DNA of 64,000 nucleotides from Parvicella sp964387945 (GTDB lineage: Bacteria > Bacteroidota > Bacteroidia > Flavobacteriales_D > Parvicellaceae). Below, piece by piece: positions 46,434 to 55,166 of this stretch; the first letter of the stretch is position 1; the number at the start of each line of letters is the position of its first letter. Location: NCBI GenBank assembly GCA_964387945.1, contig CAYLYX010000002.1, positions 248,001 to 312,000 on the forward strand, written 5' to 3'. Made by a program: the position numbers and the translations under genes. Below the pieces are notes generated by a model. That model did no database searches. It was given only the letters and a program-made list of their open reading frames with translations, and was not told where the DNA came from.

Positions 46434-48659
46434 ATGAAAAGAGTGTATATACTATTCCTTTTGATCTCAGGGTTTACCGGTTCTGTTGTTGGCCAAATTA
46501 GCCTTGATTGGCTTTCGCACCTTGAGTCTACCGATTCACAGTCCATTCAGGAAATGGTGATGGATAGTCAAGGAAACATTTATGCAACAGGTTACTTTAA
46601 AGGTGCCTGTGATTTTGATCCAGGTGCAGGCAGTACTACTTTTTCTACAGGAGCATCCTCTTCAGACAGAGATGGTTTCGTAATGAAGTTAGATGCAAAC
46701 GGAGCCTTGATTTGGGCCTATGCATTTGGTTCTGGACTAGACGACCGTAGTTATGCGCTGGCGATTGACGCTAATGATAACATATACATTGGAGGACAGT
46801 TCTCGGGAAATGTCAACTTTGGATTTGGCACAACTCCCAGCGCTACCTTGTCTTCCAATGGGTCAGGCAGTAATGATTACGATGCATTTGTAGTAAAAAT
46901 GGATAGTGACGGAAATACCATTTGGGCAAAATCCCTCAATGGAACAGGTTATACAACTGTAAGAGCCATAGCGGTGGATGCATCCAACAATGTAATAGTT
47001 GGTGGGAGATTTATGAATACCATCGATCTTGATCCTGGAACAGGCAGTTCAATCGCTACATCTGCCAGCATGGCGAATTCAGATGGATTTTATCTATCGC
47101 TTGACATTTCTGGGGCGTTTCAATGGGGTCATTCGTTTGGAGATCTTTGGGATGATGACGTATTAGCTCTTGACATTACCAGTAACAATGACATCATTGT
47201 TGGCGGATCTTATCAGGGGCCGGTGGATTTTGACCCAGGAACGAATACTGTAATTGCCCCGCAGTATGGAAGTAAAGATGCGTTTTTTATGCAAGTGGAT
47301 GCAGCAGGAAATCTCGTATGGTTAAATACGCTAGGAGGCGCACCTCAGCCCGATGCTGTTAACTCCATCGCGATTGACAACTCAGGAGCAATTGTGATTG
47401 GAGGGTACTATGGAGGAAGTACAGACTTTGATCCTGGGACGGGAGCCAGCACATCCACAGCTGCTGTTGACTTTGATCTTTTCGTTGCGAAGTACAACCA
47501 AAGTGGAGATTACTTATGGCACAATGTAACGGATAATGGAGGTACGCAATTTGAAACGGTGAATGACCTCGCTATAGACGATTATGGTAGAATCTATGCC
47601 ATTGGAACGTTTGCATCTTTACCAATGGATTTTGACCCGTACGTTGGTGAGGACTATGTTTCTAGTGTGGGGGGATACGATTATTTTGTTTGGAAAATGG
47701 ATGGTAACGGACAGCATTTTTGGGCAGAAGGGTTTGGCTCAACGGCCAATGATGAAGGAAGGTGTATTTTAGTCACCAGTGATTTGAGTTTAATTCTGGG
47801 AGGTGAATTCAACAGCACGGTGGATTTTGATCCCACGACTACTGTGCAAAATGAAACCTCTGCTGGCGGATACGATGGATATTTCCAAAAATTAGCAGTT
47901 TGTCACAATAACAACATAGTAACAGAAACAGCTTGCGACATGACATTTTCTATTGATGGTTTGTCGATGCTAACCGCTTCAGGAATTTATGTGGATACTA
48001 TTCCCAGCCAAACAAATGATTGTGATAGCATCGTAACACTTGACCTTACCATACTGAACTCATCCTCAAGCAGTATTACAGTTCAGGCTTGTGATGAATA
48101 CATTTCTCCATCTGGAGCGATTATAACTACCTCTGGACAGTTTACAGATTATATTCCAAACGCCATGGGTTGTGATAGTGCCATTACCGTAACCCTTACC
48201 ATCAACACGGTAGATACTACGGTAACAAACAGCGATCCAACCTTAACGGCAAATGCAAATGGAGCAACGTATCAATGGATAGACTGTGACAACGGCAATT
48301 CTCCTATCGCTGGAGAAACTTCACAATCCTTCCTTCCTTCTTCTTCCGGAAATTATGCAGTAGAGGTAACCCAGAATGGTTGTGTAGGTACTTCAACATG
48401 TGAACCTGTGATTAGTTTGTCCAATGAGTTAACTGACATGGGAGAGCTTGAAGTTTATCCGAACCCGTTCAATGAGTTTATAGTTGTGGAGGGCGTCAAC
48501 CCAAAAGAAAGTATGATTCAAATTCACGATGCATCAGGAAGACAAGTTCTTTCGAGCAGGGATTATAAAATCAATACGGTTCATTTGCCTGTGGGTGTTT
48601 ATGTGATAAGCATTATAGGTGATGGATCTGAACAAAGAATAAAGATGATCAAATATTAA
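46434..48659 (+). CDS. SBBP-repeat surface protein with T9SS sorting domain
   Basis: The ATG at 46434 begins a signal peptide (MKRVYILFLLISGFTGSVVG); the in-frame TTG at 46404 lies inside the promoter element. Residues about 25-490 are repeated SBBP-type propeller units of roughly 60 residues, each with a D..GNIY..G.F.G..DFDPG pattern. Two Cys-rich HYR-like segments follow (ETACDMTFSIDG, VQACDEYISPSG). The C-terminal T9SS type A domain is LEVYPNPFNEFIVVEG through LPVGVYVISI. The protein is probably displayed or released at the cell surface. It is divergent from the second two-component system, which likely controls it. Confidence 0.88.
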   Translation: MKRVYILFLLISGFTGSVVGQISLDWLSHLESTDSQSIQEMVMDSQGNIYATGYFKGACDFDPGAGSTTFSTGASSSDRDGFVMKLDANGALIWAYAFGSGLDDRSYALAIDANDNIYIGGQFSGNVNFGFGTTPSATLSSNGSGSNDYDAFVVKMDSDGNTIWAKSLNGTGYTTVRAIAVDASNNVIVGGRFMNTIDLDPGTGSSIATSASMANSDGFYLSLDISGAFQWGHSFGDLWDDDVLALDITSNNDIIVGGSYQGPVDFDPGTNTVIAPQYGSKDAFFMQVDAAGNLVWLNTLGGAPQPDAVNSIAIDNSGAIVIGGYYGGSTDFDPGTGASTSTAAVDFDLFVAKYNQSGDYLWHNVTDNGGTQFETVNDLAIDDYGRIYAIGTFASLPMDFDPYVGEDYVSSVGGYDYFVWKMDGNGQHFWAEGFGSTANDEGRCILVTSDLSLILGGEFNSTVDFDPTTTVQNETSAGGYDGYFQKLAVCHNNNIVTETACDMTFSIDGLSMLTASGIYVDTIPSQTNDCDSIVTLDLTILNSSSSSITVQACDEYISPSGAIITTSGQFTDYIPNAMGCDSAITVTLTINTVDTTVTNSDPTLTANANGATYQWIDCDNGNSPIAGETSQSFLPSSSGNYAVEVTQNGCVGTSTCEPVISLSNELTDMGELEVYPNPFNEFIVVEGVNPKESMIQIHDASGRQVLSSRDYKINTVHLPVGVYVISIIGDGSEQRIKMIKY

Positions 48660-48663
48660 AAGG

Positions 48664-49134
48664 ATGAAGCAGATCATTATTACATTAATCACAATCATAA
48701 CGTATAACATGGCAGCAGCACAACAAATAGTGAAGTACGGAGAAAACGAACCGTTGTATTCCATTTTCAATAACCAGGCTTATCTCGCCATTGGGAAGGA
48801 TGCCAAAGGAGGGTATGAATTAACCATTAGAGATGGCAATAAGATTTGTAAAGGAGAAAGCGATGAAGTGATAGCAACTTTCAGAGACAACAAGTGGCTT
48901 TATAAGGGTGAGGGCTTTGTGGTTGCGTACACCGTTCGAGACAACGCTTCTTACATAGCCATTTGCGAAGGCGAAGGATACGATAATGCATATACCATTC
49001 GAGATAACAACTCCTACTGGGCAATAAGTAAAGGAGACTCAACAACCCCTGTGTTTACTATCAAAGGAGATAAGCCACAGCTCATTGAAGTCTTAGCACT
49101 ATTGATTGCCGCTAACGTTATTAACGTTGAATAA
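48664..49134 (+). CDS. Small secreted repeat protein
   Basis: The signal peptide ends near residue 20 (NMAAAQQ). The mature part consists of short repeats of roughly 20-25 residues around TIRDGN, TVRDNASYIAICEG and TIRDNNSYWAISKG, likely stacked beta hairpins. No family is recognised. It starts five bases after the SBBP protein stop and is followed by a strong terminator, so both are one transcript and perhaps act together at the surface. Confidence 0.72.
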   Translation: MKQIIITLITIITYNMAAAQQIVKYGENEPLYSIFNNQAYLAIGKDAKGGYELTIRDGNKICKGESDEVIATFRDNKWLYKGEGFVVAYTVRDNASYIAICEGEGYDNAYTIRDNNSYWAISKGDSTTPVFTIKGDKPQLIEVLALLIAANVINVE

Positions 49135-49230
49135 AAACAGATGTCAATGTGTTTATAGGCTGTGCGTAGGGTTTATTTTTTAAGGTCACCAGTTACAATA
49201 TAGAAGTCAATTAAAGTGTTCTGGTTGATT

Positions 49231-49278
49231 GACAGCACCTGGTCCGATTGAACGATCGCAGGTGCTGTCCTTTTTTTT
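49231..49278 (+). terminator. Strong rho-independent terminator
   Basis: GACAGCACCTG (49231-49241) pairs perfectly with CAGGTGCTGTC (49259-49269), and eight T follow. It ends the SBBP/repeat-protein transcript and marks the left border of the minus-strand cassette region. Confidence 0.88.
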
Positions 49279-49303
49279 GGGCAGGGGCTATTGCAAGTGA
49301 TTT

Positions 49304-49564
49304 TTATTCATGAAGAAAATTTACATTGATATAAACTAAAACCATAAAAAGAATGAAGAAGAGAAGTAGACCGATAAAGGCTTTTAGCATATGCTTACTC
49401 CTCAACTGACGCTTTCTTTTTTTAAATTTCTCCTCACCAATAGTGTCCTTTTTGGCCAGCAGAGCTTTGTATTTTTTGTTAGTTTTCCTTGTGAGAATAA
49501 TTCCAAAAGTAGCCCAGCCAAGAAAAAGAATTAAACTAGTAGTTCTTGTAATCATAAACTTCAT
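49304..49564 (-). CDS. Small membrane protein with two helices (86 aa)
   Basis: Two hydrophobic segments (residues about 9-24, TTSLILFLGWATFGIIL, and 61-80, AFIGLLLFFILFMVLVYI) flank a very basic cytoplasmic loop (TRKTNKKYKALL, KKRKRQLRSKHM). No family is recognised. The start codon is adjacent to attC-like element (a) (GTTGTGAATG on the minus strand), as in integron cassettes, where the gene fills nearly the whole unit. Confidence 0.6.
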   Translation of the reverse strand: MKFMITRTTSLILFLGWATFGIILTRKTNKKYKALLAKKDTIGEEKFKKRKRQLRSKHMLKAFIGLLLFFILFMVLVYINVNFLHE

Positions 49565-49565
49565 T

Positions 49566-49633
49566 CACAACGCCTAGGCTAAGATAAGCAGAAACGGTTT
49601 GGTAGGTAAGGTTGTTTAATGCTTTGTTGTGAG
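49566..49633. repeat. attC-like element (a)
   Basis: The ends CACAAC (49566-49571) and GTTGTG (49626-49631) are inverted. On the minus strand AAGCA/TGCTT and AAAC/GTTT can pair around a central ACCAAACC. CGGTTTGGT lies at 49595-49603. It sits exactly between two minus-strand genes. It is the weakest of the set in pairing. Confidence 0.4.
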
Positions 49634-49636
49634 TAG

Positions 49637-50113
49637 TTATTCTTTCCATTTTATAAAAAGTAACGGTAGAGTAAGTGTTGATATACCATCGATAATCAAA
49701 CCTGCCAAACCATTAAAATCTCTCGTGGCCCGTAAATAGGCTATTATGGTGTTTTCGTGATTTTGAAATAAATAATCAGAAGCATATAGTCCATCCAGAA
49801 ATTGAAAGATTTGGATAATTACTATGCATATACCCAATTTCACCACATCAGATTTAATATTAATTGAATTTGATTCAATTCGATTCCAGGTTCTTCTCAG
49901 ACTTAGCCTTAGGATTATTGCCATTATGATTAACGGAAGCAAATTCTGTGTCCAAAATAAAAGCACAGGATCAAGTCCTGAAACAATTCCGAGATCAAAC
50001 ATTAGTCTAGATAGAAGATGTTCAGAACTCAATAGAAGAAGCCATGAAAAAGCCCCTATAGCAATTAAGTTAGATAAGTTTTTTGATTCGAATGAACTTT
50101 TTTTCTCCCCCAT
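49637..50113 (-). CDS. Integral membrane protein of unknown function (158 aa)
   Basis: The start at 50113 (MGEKKSSFESK) is preferred over 50134. About four hydrophobic segments are visible: around NLIAIGAFSWLLLLSS, LLPLIIMAIILRL, LGICIVIIQIFQFL and GISTLTLPLLFI. No functional motif is seen. It lies alone between attC-like elements (a) and (b), which makes it a one-gene cassette. Confidence 0.65.
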   Translation of the reverse strand: MGEKKSSFESKNLSNLIAIGAFSWLLLLSSEHLLSRLMFDLGIVSGLDPVLLFWTQNLLPLIIMAIILRLSLRRTWNRIESNSINIKSDVVKLGICIVIIQIFQFLDGLYASDYLFQNHENTIIAYLRATRDFNGLAGLIIDGISTLTLPLLFIKWKE

Positions 50114-50125
50114 GATATTAATATT

Positions 50126-50192
50126 GCACGCCAACGCCTTGAGTAAAAAGCGCAGTGTCGGTTTGGTTTTACCTCAGTTCTATGTTGTGTGC
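50126..50192. repeat. attC-like element (b)
   Basis: The outer ends GCACGCCAAC (from 50126) and GTTGTGTGC (to 50192) are near-complementary. The inner arms GAGTAAAA (50141-50148) and TTTTACCTC (50167-50175) pair with a single bulged base, the extrahelical base typical of attC sites. CGGTTTGGT lies at 50159-50167. Confidence 0.5.
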
Positions 50193-50199
50193 AGTTTTT

Positions 50200-50502
50200 T
50201 TATTTCAGTCGTTTTTTAATATCCATTCGTTGGTGTAAAATCCTAACAATTTCCACGATATCATTTTCCACTTTTCTATAAAAAATCAAATGGGATTTTA
50301 TTTTAGTCACTCGATAATTCTTTCGAGTTTGTTCAGCTGACTTTCCAGTCATAATGTTGTCAGCTATAAATTCAATTTCCGTAATTATCAAGTCGTAATA
50401 TCTGTCGGCTTGTTCTTTAGACCATTTATTGAGCGTATAAATCCAAATTTTATCTAAATCCTCAATCGCTTGTTGACTTATGCGATATTTGTTTTTGCTC
50501 AT
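50200..50502 (-). CDS. parE: ParE-type toxin of the RelE/ParE family
   Basis: The 100-aa protein fits the ParE pattern: YRISQQAIEDLDKIWIYT, then KWSKEQADRYYDLI, a basic R.NYRVTKIKSHLIFYR strand and VEIVRILHQRMD at the end. ParE toxins poison DNA gyrase, while RelE relatives cut mRNA; the sequence favours ParE. It overlaps the antitoxin stop by four bases and is the downstream gene of the pair. Confidence 0.9.
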   Translation of the reverse strand: MSKNKYRISQQAIEDLDKIWIYTLNKWSKEQADRYYDLIITEIEFIADNIMTGKSAEQTRKNYRVTKIKSHLIFYRKVENDIVEIVRILHQRMDIKKRLK

Positions 50503-50741
50503 AAGTGTTTACGATGTAATTCTTTCAGATGTTGTTTTGGGTCAAAATTTTCAACAAATCCACTATTTTCTCCAACCTCGAGCGCTTTAATCAGTTCCCT
50601 TTCCTTTTTTTCTTCCCGTTCTAACAAACGTAAAGCAGAACGAATTACTTCGCTAACTGAACCGTATCTTCCAGAATTTACTTGTTCTCTTATGAAATCC
50701 TCAAAATGATTTCCGAGTGATATTGATGTGTTTTTTCCCAT
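50499..50741 (-). CDS. parD: ParD-type antitoxin (CC2985 / RHH family)
   Basis: The start at 50741 gives MGKNTSISLGNHFEDFI, the usual beginning of ParD-like ribbon-helix-helix antitoxins, followed by GRYGSVSEVIRSALRLLEREEKK. The much longer open frame to 50957 crosses the promoter and an attC-like element and is not real. The N-terminal RHH dimer should bind the palindrome at 50766, and the disordered C-terminus should wrap ParE. Confidence 0.92.
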   Translation of the reverse strand: MGKNTSISLGNHFEDFIREQVNSGRYGSVSEVIRSALRLLEREEKKERELIKALEVGENSGFVENFDPKQHLKELHRKHL

Positions 50742-50759
50742 TTTGACTATATTTTTACT

Positions 50760-50791
50760 CAAATATACCAAATTTTGGTAACGTAGCCAAA
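50760..50791 (-). promoter_or_regulatory. parDE promoter and operator
   Basis: On the minus strand TTTG (50791-50788), 20 bases, then TATATTTG (50767-50760): a near-consensus Bacteroidota promoter. The palindrome TACCAAATTTTGGTA (50766-50780) overlaps its spacer and -7 edge and is the likely ParD site. Confidence 0.75.
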
Positions 50792-50797
50792 TGTAAA

Positions 50798-50858
50798 CTA
50801 ACGGTTTGGCTATGCGCAGTATCCCGGAGGGTATTGCGTATAGGTGTTGTTGTATGCC
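50798..50858. repeat. attC-like element (c)
   Basis: A strong imperfect palindrome: CTATGCGCAGTATCCC (50810-50825) against GGGTATTGCGTATAG (50829-50843), with GT wobbles and a bulge. It is bounded by CTAAC on the left and GTTGTATGCC (50849-50858) on the right, and carries CGGTTTGGC at 50802-50810. The right end is the exact reverse complement of GGCATACAAC at 54418-54427, on the other side of the restriction-modification block. Confidence 0.55.
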
Positions 50859-50953
50859 GTTTTTGTTTTTTTCAATTCGTTTTTGGCGTTGGCATGAAAG
50901 CTCTTTGCAACCGCAGGAACGAGGATTGCAATGTGCTTGAATAGTGCATTGGG

Positions 50954-51403
50954 TCAAAATACATTCTCAATATCAAAATAAACTTTTATGTTTTTCTTGT
51001 CATCCGTAGTTATCAGAAAATCTATCTTGTCTAATTGTGTATTTGATTTTTCAATGTGTTTCTTTTCTTCTGGTATTCCTATGCCGTAAACTAATTTGCT
51101 TATACTAAATCCATCTAGTAGTTGATTTAAGGAATCTGAATAATTGTTTTCGGTTTTTATTTCAAACAATTTGTCAAAATCAGGTTGATAAAATCTGTCT
51201 TTATTTTCGAAGAACAAAGCGGTATTGTCTTTGACGGCAATAATGTCTGGAATAATTCCTCCCTTATTTTTCTCGGTTCTATTATTATTGTTTGGGTGGA
51301 GTAAAACACCAGTTCCACTTTGAGGAAAGTCAAAACAAATAATTTTCCAATTGTTTGCTTCTAGCCAAGTTAGTATGCTTTTAGTAACTGTTTCTTCTCT
51401 CAT
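50954..51403 (-). CDS. Restriction endonuclease-like subunit (PD-(D/E)XK motif)
   Basis: The ATG at 51403, three bases after the upstream gene's stop, is preferred over the TTG at 51421. The 149-aa protein shows a PD-(D/E)XK signature: P52-D53 in GGIIPDIIAV, then E66 and K68 in TALFFENKDRF. It lies last in an operon with an m5C methylase and another nuclease-like protein. It is small for a complete Type II enzyme, so it may be one subunit of a two-subunit nuclease or a companion nickase. Substrate specificity cannot be read. Confidence 0.6.
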   Translation of the reverse strand: MREETVTKSILTWLEANNWKIICFDFPQSGTGVLLHPNNNNRTEKNKGGIIPDIIAVKDNTALFFENKDRFYQPDFDKLFEIKTENNYSDSLNQLLDGFSISKLVYGIGIPEEKKHIEKSNTQLDKIDFLITTDDKKNIKVYFDIENVF

Positions 51404-51405
51404 TT

Positions 51406-52656
51406 CTATGCGTCTCTCCAAAGTGAACCATCGCCAAATAAAATTGCATCTGCGAAATATGAAAAAATTCTAATAGGCTTTGGTTTGCTGTAAGTTGAAC
51501 CATATCGAGCGTGCATATAATATCTGGGAATTTCTTCATTGCTAATATTATGATATCCTTTAAGCAATAAACTTCTTTGTTCTCCTGTTTCTGCTTGATT
51601 TGCAAAATCGTCAACAGAACAATTATTACTTGTAATGGTAAAAGTTTGATTTGCGTGGTCAATATTCATAGAACCCCAAACCATAACTAGATTAACATCC
51701 CTGTCTTCAAATGTTTGTCCTACACGACATTTAATGTAATCAATTGCAGCTAGGCAGCCTGTGAATGGATCACCTTGGGGCCTCCATTTTGATCCAGTAA
51801 AATAGAATAGTGTTGTTTGCCTTGAAGTAAGCAACTCCGATTGATTAATATTATAATTTCGGTTATTGTACGATGATAAAAAGTTTATAAGATATTGTGT
51901 CGGAAGTTCAATTGATGATGTTAGAGGTGAGGAGTTTAGATTACCTCCCTTATTAGCATATTCATTTCTCATCCAAGTCCTTTTATTGCGGATATCTCTC
52001 TTCCGAATAAAATTTTGAACTGCTTGAATACCATTTTGTTCTACCTCATTAATTAGTAAATTAATGTGATTAAACATCTCTTGCATTTGGGCATCTTGAA
52101 TTTCAGGGCATCCAGCGTAATTAATATTTGCTTCCATTCTTCTGCCTTTATTATTATTAATATAATTTGGTGAAGCCTGAGGATTTTGTGTGTATGTCCT
52201 AAAGTCTGTTGGATAATAATAAAGAAGAACAGGTTTATTATATATGTCCATAACATCATCTAACGCCTTGAAGATTAGAGGGTTAATTCTGTCCCATCTT
52301 GGATTGCTGTTTTGCCTAGAAATAATAGTAGCCTCTGGATAGATGTAGAATGTGGGAACTCCATTTTCTACTGCTGCAGCTAACCTTGAAAATCTTTGAA
52401 AAGCATTGTGTCCCGTTCCCGCTTCACGACTTTCCTCAATTGCAAGGATTGGTTCATTGTCAAATTCAATAATAATATCAGGTGCATCTAAGTATAAAAT
52501 CTTTTTTAAGTGATCAGGTACTCTATGAAATAGCTTAGGTTTATTGGCATCGCTATCAGGAAGGATGGACTTTGTAGTATTTCTGTTTGAAAGAATAGTG
52601 TTATCTATAACGAAATCAGCAAAACTTTCAGAACTATGCCAGATTCTATAATTCAT
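51406..52656 (-). CDS. Restriction endonuclease-like large subunit
   Basis: A 416-aa protein with a nuclease-like core near the N-terminus: D60 and E64 in LDAPDIIIEFDNEP, followed by E74-E75 in ILAIEESREAGTGHNAFQRF. This resembles a PD...EXK active site with Ser where Lys is usual, so catalysis is uncertain. The ATG directly abuts the methylase stop. Its order after the methylase and before a small PD-(D/E)XK protein recalls heterodimeric Type II enzymes such as BbvCI or Bpu10I, where each subunit cuts one strand. I recognise no exact family. Confidence 0.55.
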   Translation of the reverse strand: MNYRIWHSSESFADFVIDNTILSNRNTTKSILPDSDANKPKLFHRVPDHLKKILYLDAPDIIIEFDNEPILAIEESREAGTGHNAFQRFSRLAAAVENGVPTFYIYPEATIISRQNSNPRWDRINPLIFKALDDVMDIYNKPVLLYYYPTDFRTYTQNPQASPNYINNNKGRRMEANINYAGCPEIQDAQMQEMFNHINLLINEVEQNGIQAVQNFIRKRDIRNKRTWMRNEYANKGGNLNSSPLTSSIELPTQYLINFLSSYNNRNYNINQSELLTSRQTTLFYFTGSKWRPQGDPFTGCLAAIDYIKCRVGQTFEDRDVNLVMVWGSMNIDHANQTFTITSNNCSVDDFANQAETGEQRSLLLKGYHNISNEEIPRYYMHARYGSTYSKPKPIRIFSYFADAILFGDGSLWRDA

Positions 52657-53889
52657 CTACAAGTAATTTTTTATTGCTAAACCAACTGCCTTTGCTAATA
52701 ATGGAGGTACAGCATTTCCGGTTTGTACCCTTGCTTGAACAGTTCCTCCTTTTACGATAAAATCATCTGGAAAGCTTTGTATTCTGCAGCGTTCACGAAT
52801 TGTAAGTCCCCTTGCGTCTTCAGGATGCCCCAATTGAAATTGAGGACGAATTCCTCCTGAAACTTGAGTTGGACTTAATATGTCCCAATCTAAACGAATT
52901 CGTTGCTTAAAGCGTTCGTACATTGGTTCGCCAGGTTTGGTATTTTTTATTTTCTGAACAGTTGCTTTTGGATGATTTGGCGCTGTATGATTTGTTACTG
53001 AACCATTAGTATTGATTCTCATAAGTTTTTGATAATCCGAGAATGGTTCAGTCTTATATTTTTTCTTAGTCTCTTTAGGCTTTAGAGAAGCCAAATCTCC
53101 AATAGCTTCTTTAATAGTTACATATGGCTTGTCCGTTTCTGGACCGTGAGTTTTGACTATATCCTCAAAATTGAATTCACTTCCTTTAACACCAACAAAA
53201 ACTAATCTTGACCGTTTTTGGGGCACACCATAATCTGGTGCATAAAGCAGTTTACTTTTAACTTTCATTCCCCCAATCTCGCTTAAATGTTTTTCGATGT
53301 CAGTAACGAAAGAACCAGTACTCTTCATACCTGAAACATTTTCGAGAACAACAACTTTCGGCTGAAGAACTTCTACGAATCGTGCGAACTCTTTATACAT
53401 GAAATTCCTATCATCATTTTCGTGTCTTTTTCGGTTGTTAAGTGAAAATCCTTGACAAGGAATACCACCAATTAGAACATCTAATTGTCTGCCATTTAGA
53501 AGTTCCTTTATAACAAGAGGGTTAACTTTTTTTATATCACCAGTTATCGTTGAACAATTTGGATGATTAGTTTGAAATGTTTGAATTGAAGGTGTGTGTA
53601 TGTCGCAGCCAAGTACTGTTTCAAAACCTGCCATTTCAAAACCTAATGAAGTTCCTCCACATCCACAGAATAACTCGGCTACTATTGGTTTTTCAGAATT
53701 TGCATTAGTCCCTTTTTTAAATACTGGTTCTTTATGCCAGTAATAGCCATTTTCTTCAACCTTAACAGATTTATCCCAGACACTTTTTTCTGTTGTATCT
53801 GGTTCTTCTTCTCCGTAAATGTTTATTTGACCATCTTCCACAAGATCAGCTTCTTGAGTGGTGTTTTTATATTCCTTCGTAATAGGCAT
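52657..53889 (-). CDS. DNA (cytosine-5) methyltransferase
   Basis: All core m5C motifs are visible: motif I (AELFCGCGGTSLGF, residues 71-84), the catalytic Cys145 in IGGIPCQGFSLNN, ENV at 183-185, QKRSRLVFVG, and the final RGLTIRERCRIQSFPDDF and QTGNAVPPLLAKA. An N-terminal extension of about 65 acidic residues precedes the fold. It methylates cytosine in the recognition site of the neighbouring nuclease and so protects host DNA. It lies in one operon with the HTH gene 14 bases upstream and the nuclease-like gene immediately downstream. Confidence 0.93.
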   Translation of the reverse strand: MPITKEYKNTTQEADLVEDGQINIYGEEEPDTTEKSVWDKSVKVEENGYYWHKEPVFKKGTNANSEKPIVAELFCGCGGTSLGFEMAGFETVLGCDIHTPSIQTFQTNHPNCSTITGDIKKVNPLVIKELLNGRQLDVLIGGIPCQGFSLNNRKRHENDDRNFMYKEFARFVEVLQPKVVVLENVSGMKSTGSFVTDIEKHLSEIGGMKVKSKLLYAPDYGVPQKRSRLVFVGVKGSEFNFEDIVKTHGPETDKPYVTIKEAIGDLASLKPKETKKKYKTEPFSDYQKLMRINTNGSVTNHTAPNHPKATVQKIKNTKPGEPMYERFKQRIRLDWDILSPTQVSGGIRPQFQLGHPEDARGLTIRERCRIQSFPDDFIVKGGTVQARVQTGNAVPPLLAKAVGLAIKNYL

Positions 53890-53903
53890 TTTGATGATGT
53901 CTT

Positions 53904-54233
53904 TTAGTTGTTAAACTCGAACTTCCCCTGTTTTACATTGGTGTTTCGGTAATAATTGGCAGTATCTTCTGCAACAGAAAAAACTGAATCAGAACATTTG
54001 TGTTTTAAAGCTTCTCTCACAAATTTGTCTGCAAAAAACAAGTCCGTTATTTGCTGTAATTCTATTTCAAATAAGTCGGACAGTTTTTCCAGTTTTGATT
54101 TGCTGAATTTTTGGCTTCCGTTTTCAATTCGACTTATTGCACTCGTATTGATTCCGATTTTCGCTCCGAATTCAGTTTGAGTCCATTCTCGCTTTTCTCT
54201 TTCAGTTTTTATGAAATGTCCGAAACTTGCCAT
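53904..54233 (-). CDS. XRE-type regulator of the restriction-modification operon
   Basis: The 109-aa protein has one HTH domain (residues 5-65: WTQTEFGAKIGINTSAISRIENGSQ) and a short C-terminal tail. Small XRE proteins next to m5C methylases act as controller (C) proteins or autorepressors that delay nuclease expression. It is first in the operon and probably binds its own promoter in the 54240-54300 region. Confidence 0.8.
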   Translation of the reverse strand: MASFGHFIKTEREKREWTQTEFGAKIGINTSAISRIENGSQKFSKSKLEKLSDLFEIELQQITDLFFADKFVREALKHKCSDSVFSVAEDTANYYRNTNVKQGKFEFNN

Positions 54234-54417
54234 TTTATTAATTTAATCAAATTATGGTTTGATCTATTTTTAGCAAATCTATTAATAATTTGCGTTTTTT
54301 GTATCAAGTTAATCAAATAATTTTCCAGTTGCGGAGGAGAAGTGAAAGCTCTTTTTATTTTGTGAGGTACGAGCAAAATGAAATGTGCTTGAACGTGCGG
54401 AGACTTTCTTTTTTAAT

Positions 54418-54619
54418 GGCATACAACGTTCCGTATAAAACACGTAGGGTAGTGGAAAGTTACGATTTTTGTATTTAGTTCTAAGCCGAAGCGCTAAGTT
54501 TTGATATTAATTTAATCATTTTAATAGCCAAACCAGCGGTTTGGCGTTCACACTTAGGAAGTTCCAATTACCCTTTTTAGTTACTTAACCCGATGTGATT
54601 TTATACATTGTTAGCCAAC
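54418..54619. repeat. attC-like element (d), long form
   Basis: About 200 bp between the RM operon and the DUF2199 gene. On the minus strand GTATAAAA-CAC-GGGT pairs with ACCC-GTG-TTTTATAC, and the middle holds a separate GCCAAACC/GGTTTGGC hairpin (54528-54545). Its left end GGCATACAAC (54418-54427) matches the right end of (c) inverted. Its right end TTGTTAGCCAAC (54608-54619) matches (e) inverted. The DUF2199 stop codon lies inside the right end. The rest of the 54234-54610 gap shows no gene. Confidence 0.55.
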
Positions 54620-55156
54620 GTTATTTTTTAACATATCATCGACCCTTCTTTGCGCTTCGTGGGCGGTGATTCCGTCATAGAAGTCACGCACAAAAGTATG
54701 GTCATGTTCTTTGTGAGGAAAAATTATTGGTCTTTGATTTCCTTTTTGAGTTACAACCGTAGTGGGAATTCCCATTGTGTCGTCATAGTCGGGTAGGTTA
54801 TTGCAGAGCCATCCGAAATAAGAGGTTTCGTGATTATCATTTTCATAATTATCATGATAATCATCAAAACTTTTTTCACTCAGTGATACCCAAAGACCAT
54901 AATCCAAATCTTCCTCAGCATCATTTACCTTTTGTTGTAGTGTAACACGAATAAATCGATCTGTTTGATCAGGATGTTTAATTACGCAGAAATCTGAGTC
55001 AATAGCTGCCAGATCATTTTTTTCTTCTTCCGTAAGTTCCGAATAATTGGCAGGAGCATTAAAGGTCAAAGCTGGCCATCCGCCATGTATTTCTCCGCAG
55101 ACAGAACAGATATATTCTGTGTCCTTTTTCCTATTGAACAATTTTTTCCAGTTCAC
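54611..55156 (-). CDS. DUF2199 protein
   Basis: The 181-aa protein matches DUF2199 well: a CSVCGEIHGGWPALTF zinc-ribbon-like start, FNAPANYSEL, D.DFCVIKHPDQTDRFIRV, the WVSLSEKSFDDY motif, YFGWLCNNLPDYDDTMGIPT, RP.I.PHKEHDHTFV and a final DGITAHEA. The family has no established role and is frequent among accessory and cassette genes. The start is GTG at 55156. The gene is flanked by a perfect 12-bp inverted repeat and is the clearest single-gene cassette here. Confidence 0.85.
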   Translation of the reverse strand: MNWKKLFNRKKDTEYICSVCGEIHGGWPALTFNAPANYSELTEEEKNDLAAIDSDFCVIKHPDQTDRFIRVTLQQKVNDAEEDLDYGLWVSLSEKSFDDYHDNYENDNHETSYFGWLCNNLPDYDDTMGIPTTVVTQKGNQRPIIFPHKEHDHTFVRDFYDGITAHEAQRRVDDMLKNNVG

Positions 55157-55166
55157 TTTTTTAAAT

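Noticed and set aside
50742..50957. N-terminal extension of the ParD frame
   Set aside because: It spans the parDE promoter, the palindromic operator and attC-like element (c); the normal ParD start is at 50741.
54290..54478. Open frame of 62 codons between the RM regulator and the DUF2199 gene
   Set aside because: It overlaps the left part of attC-like element (d), has no start context and no recognisable domain.
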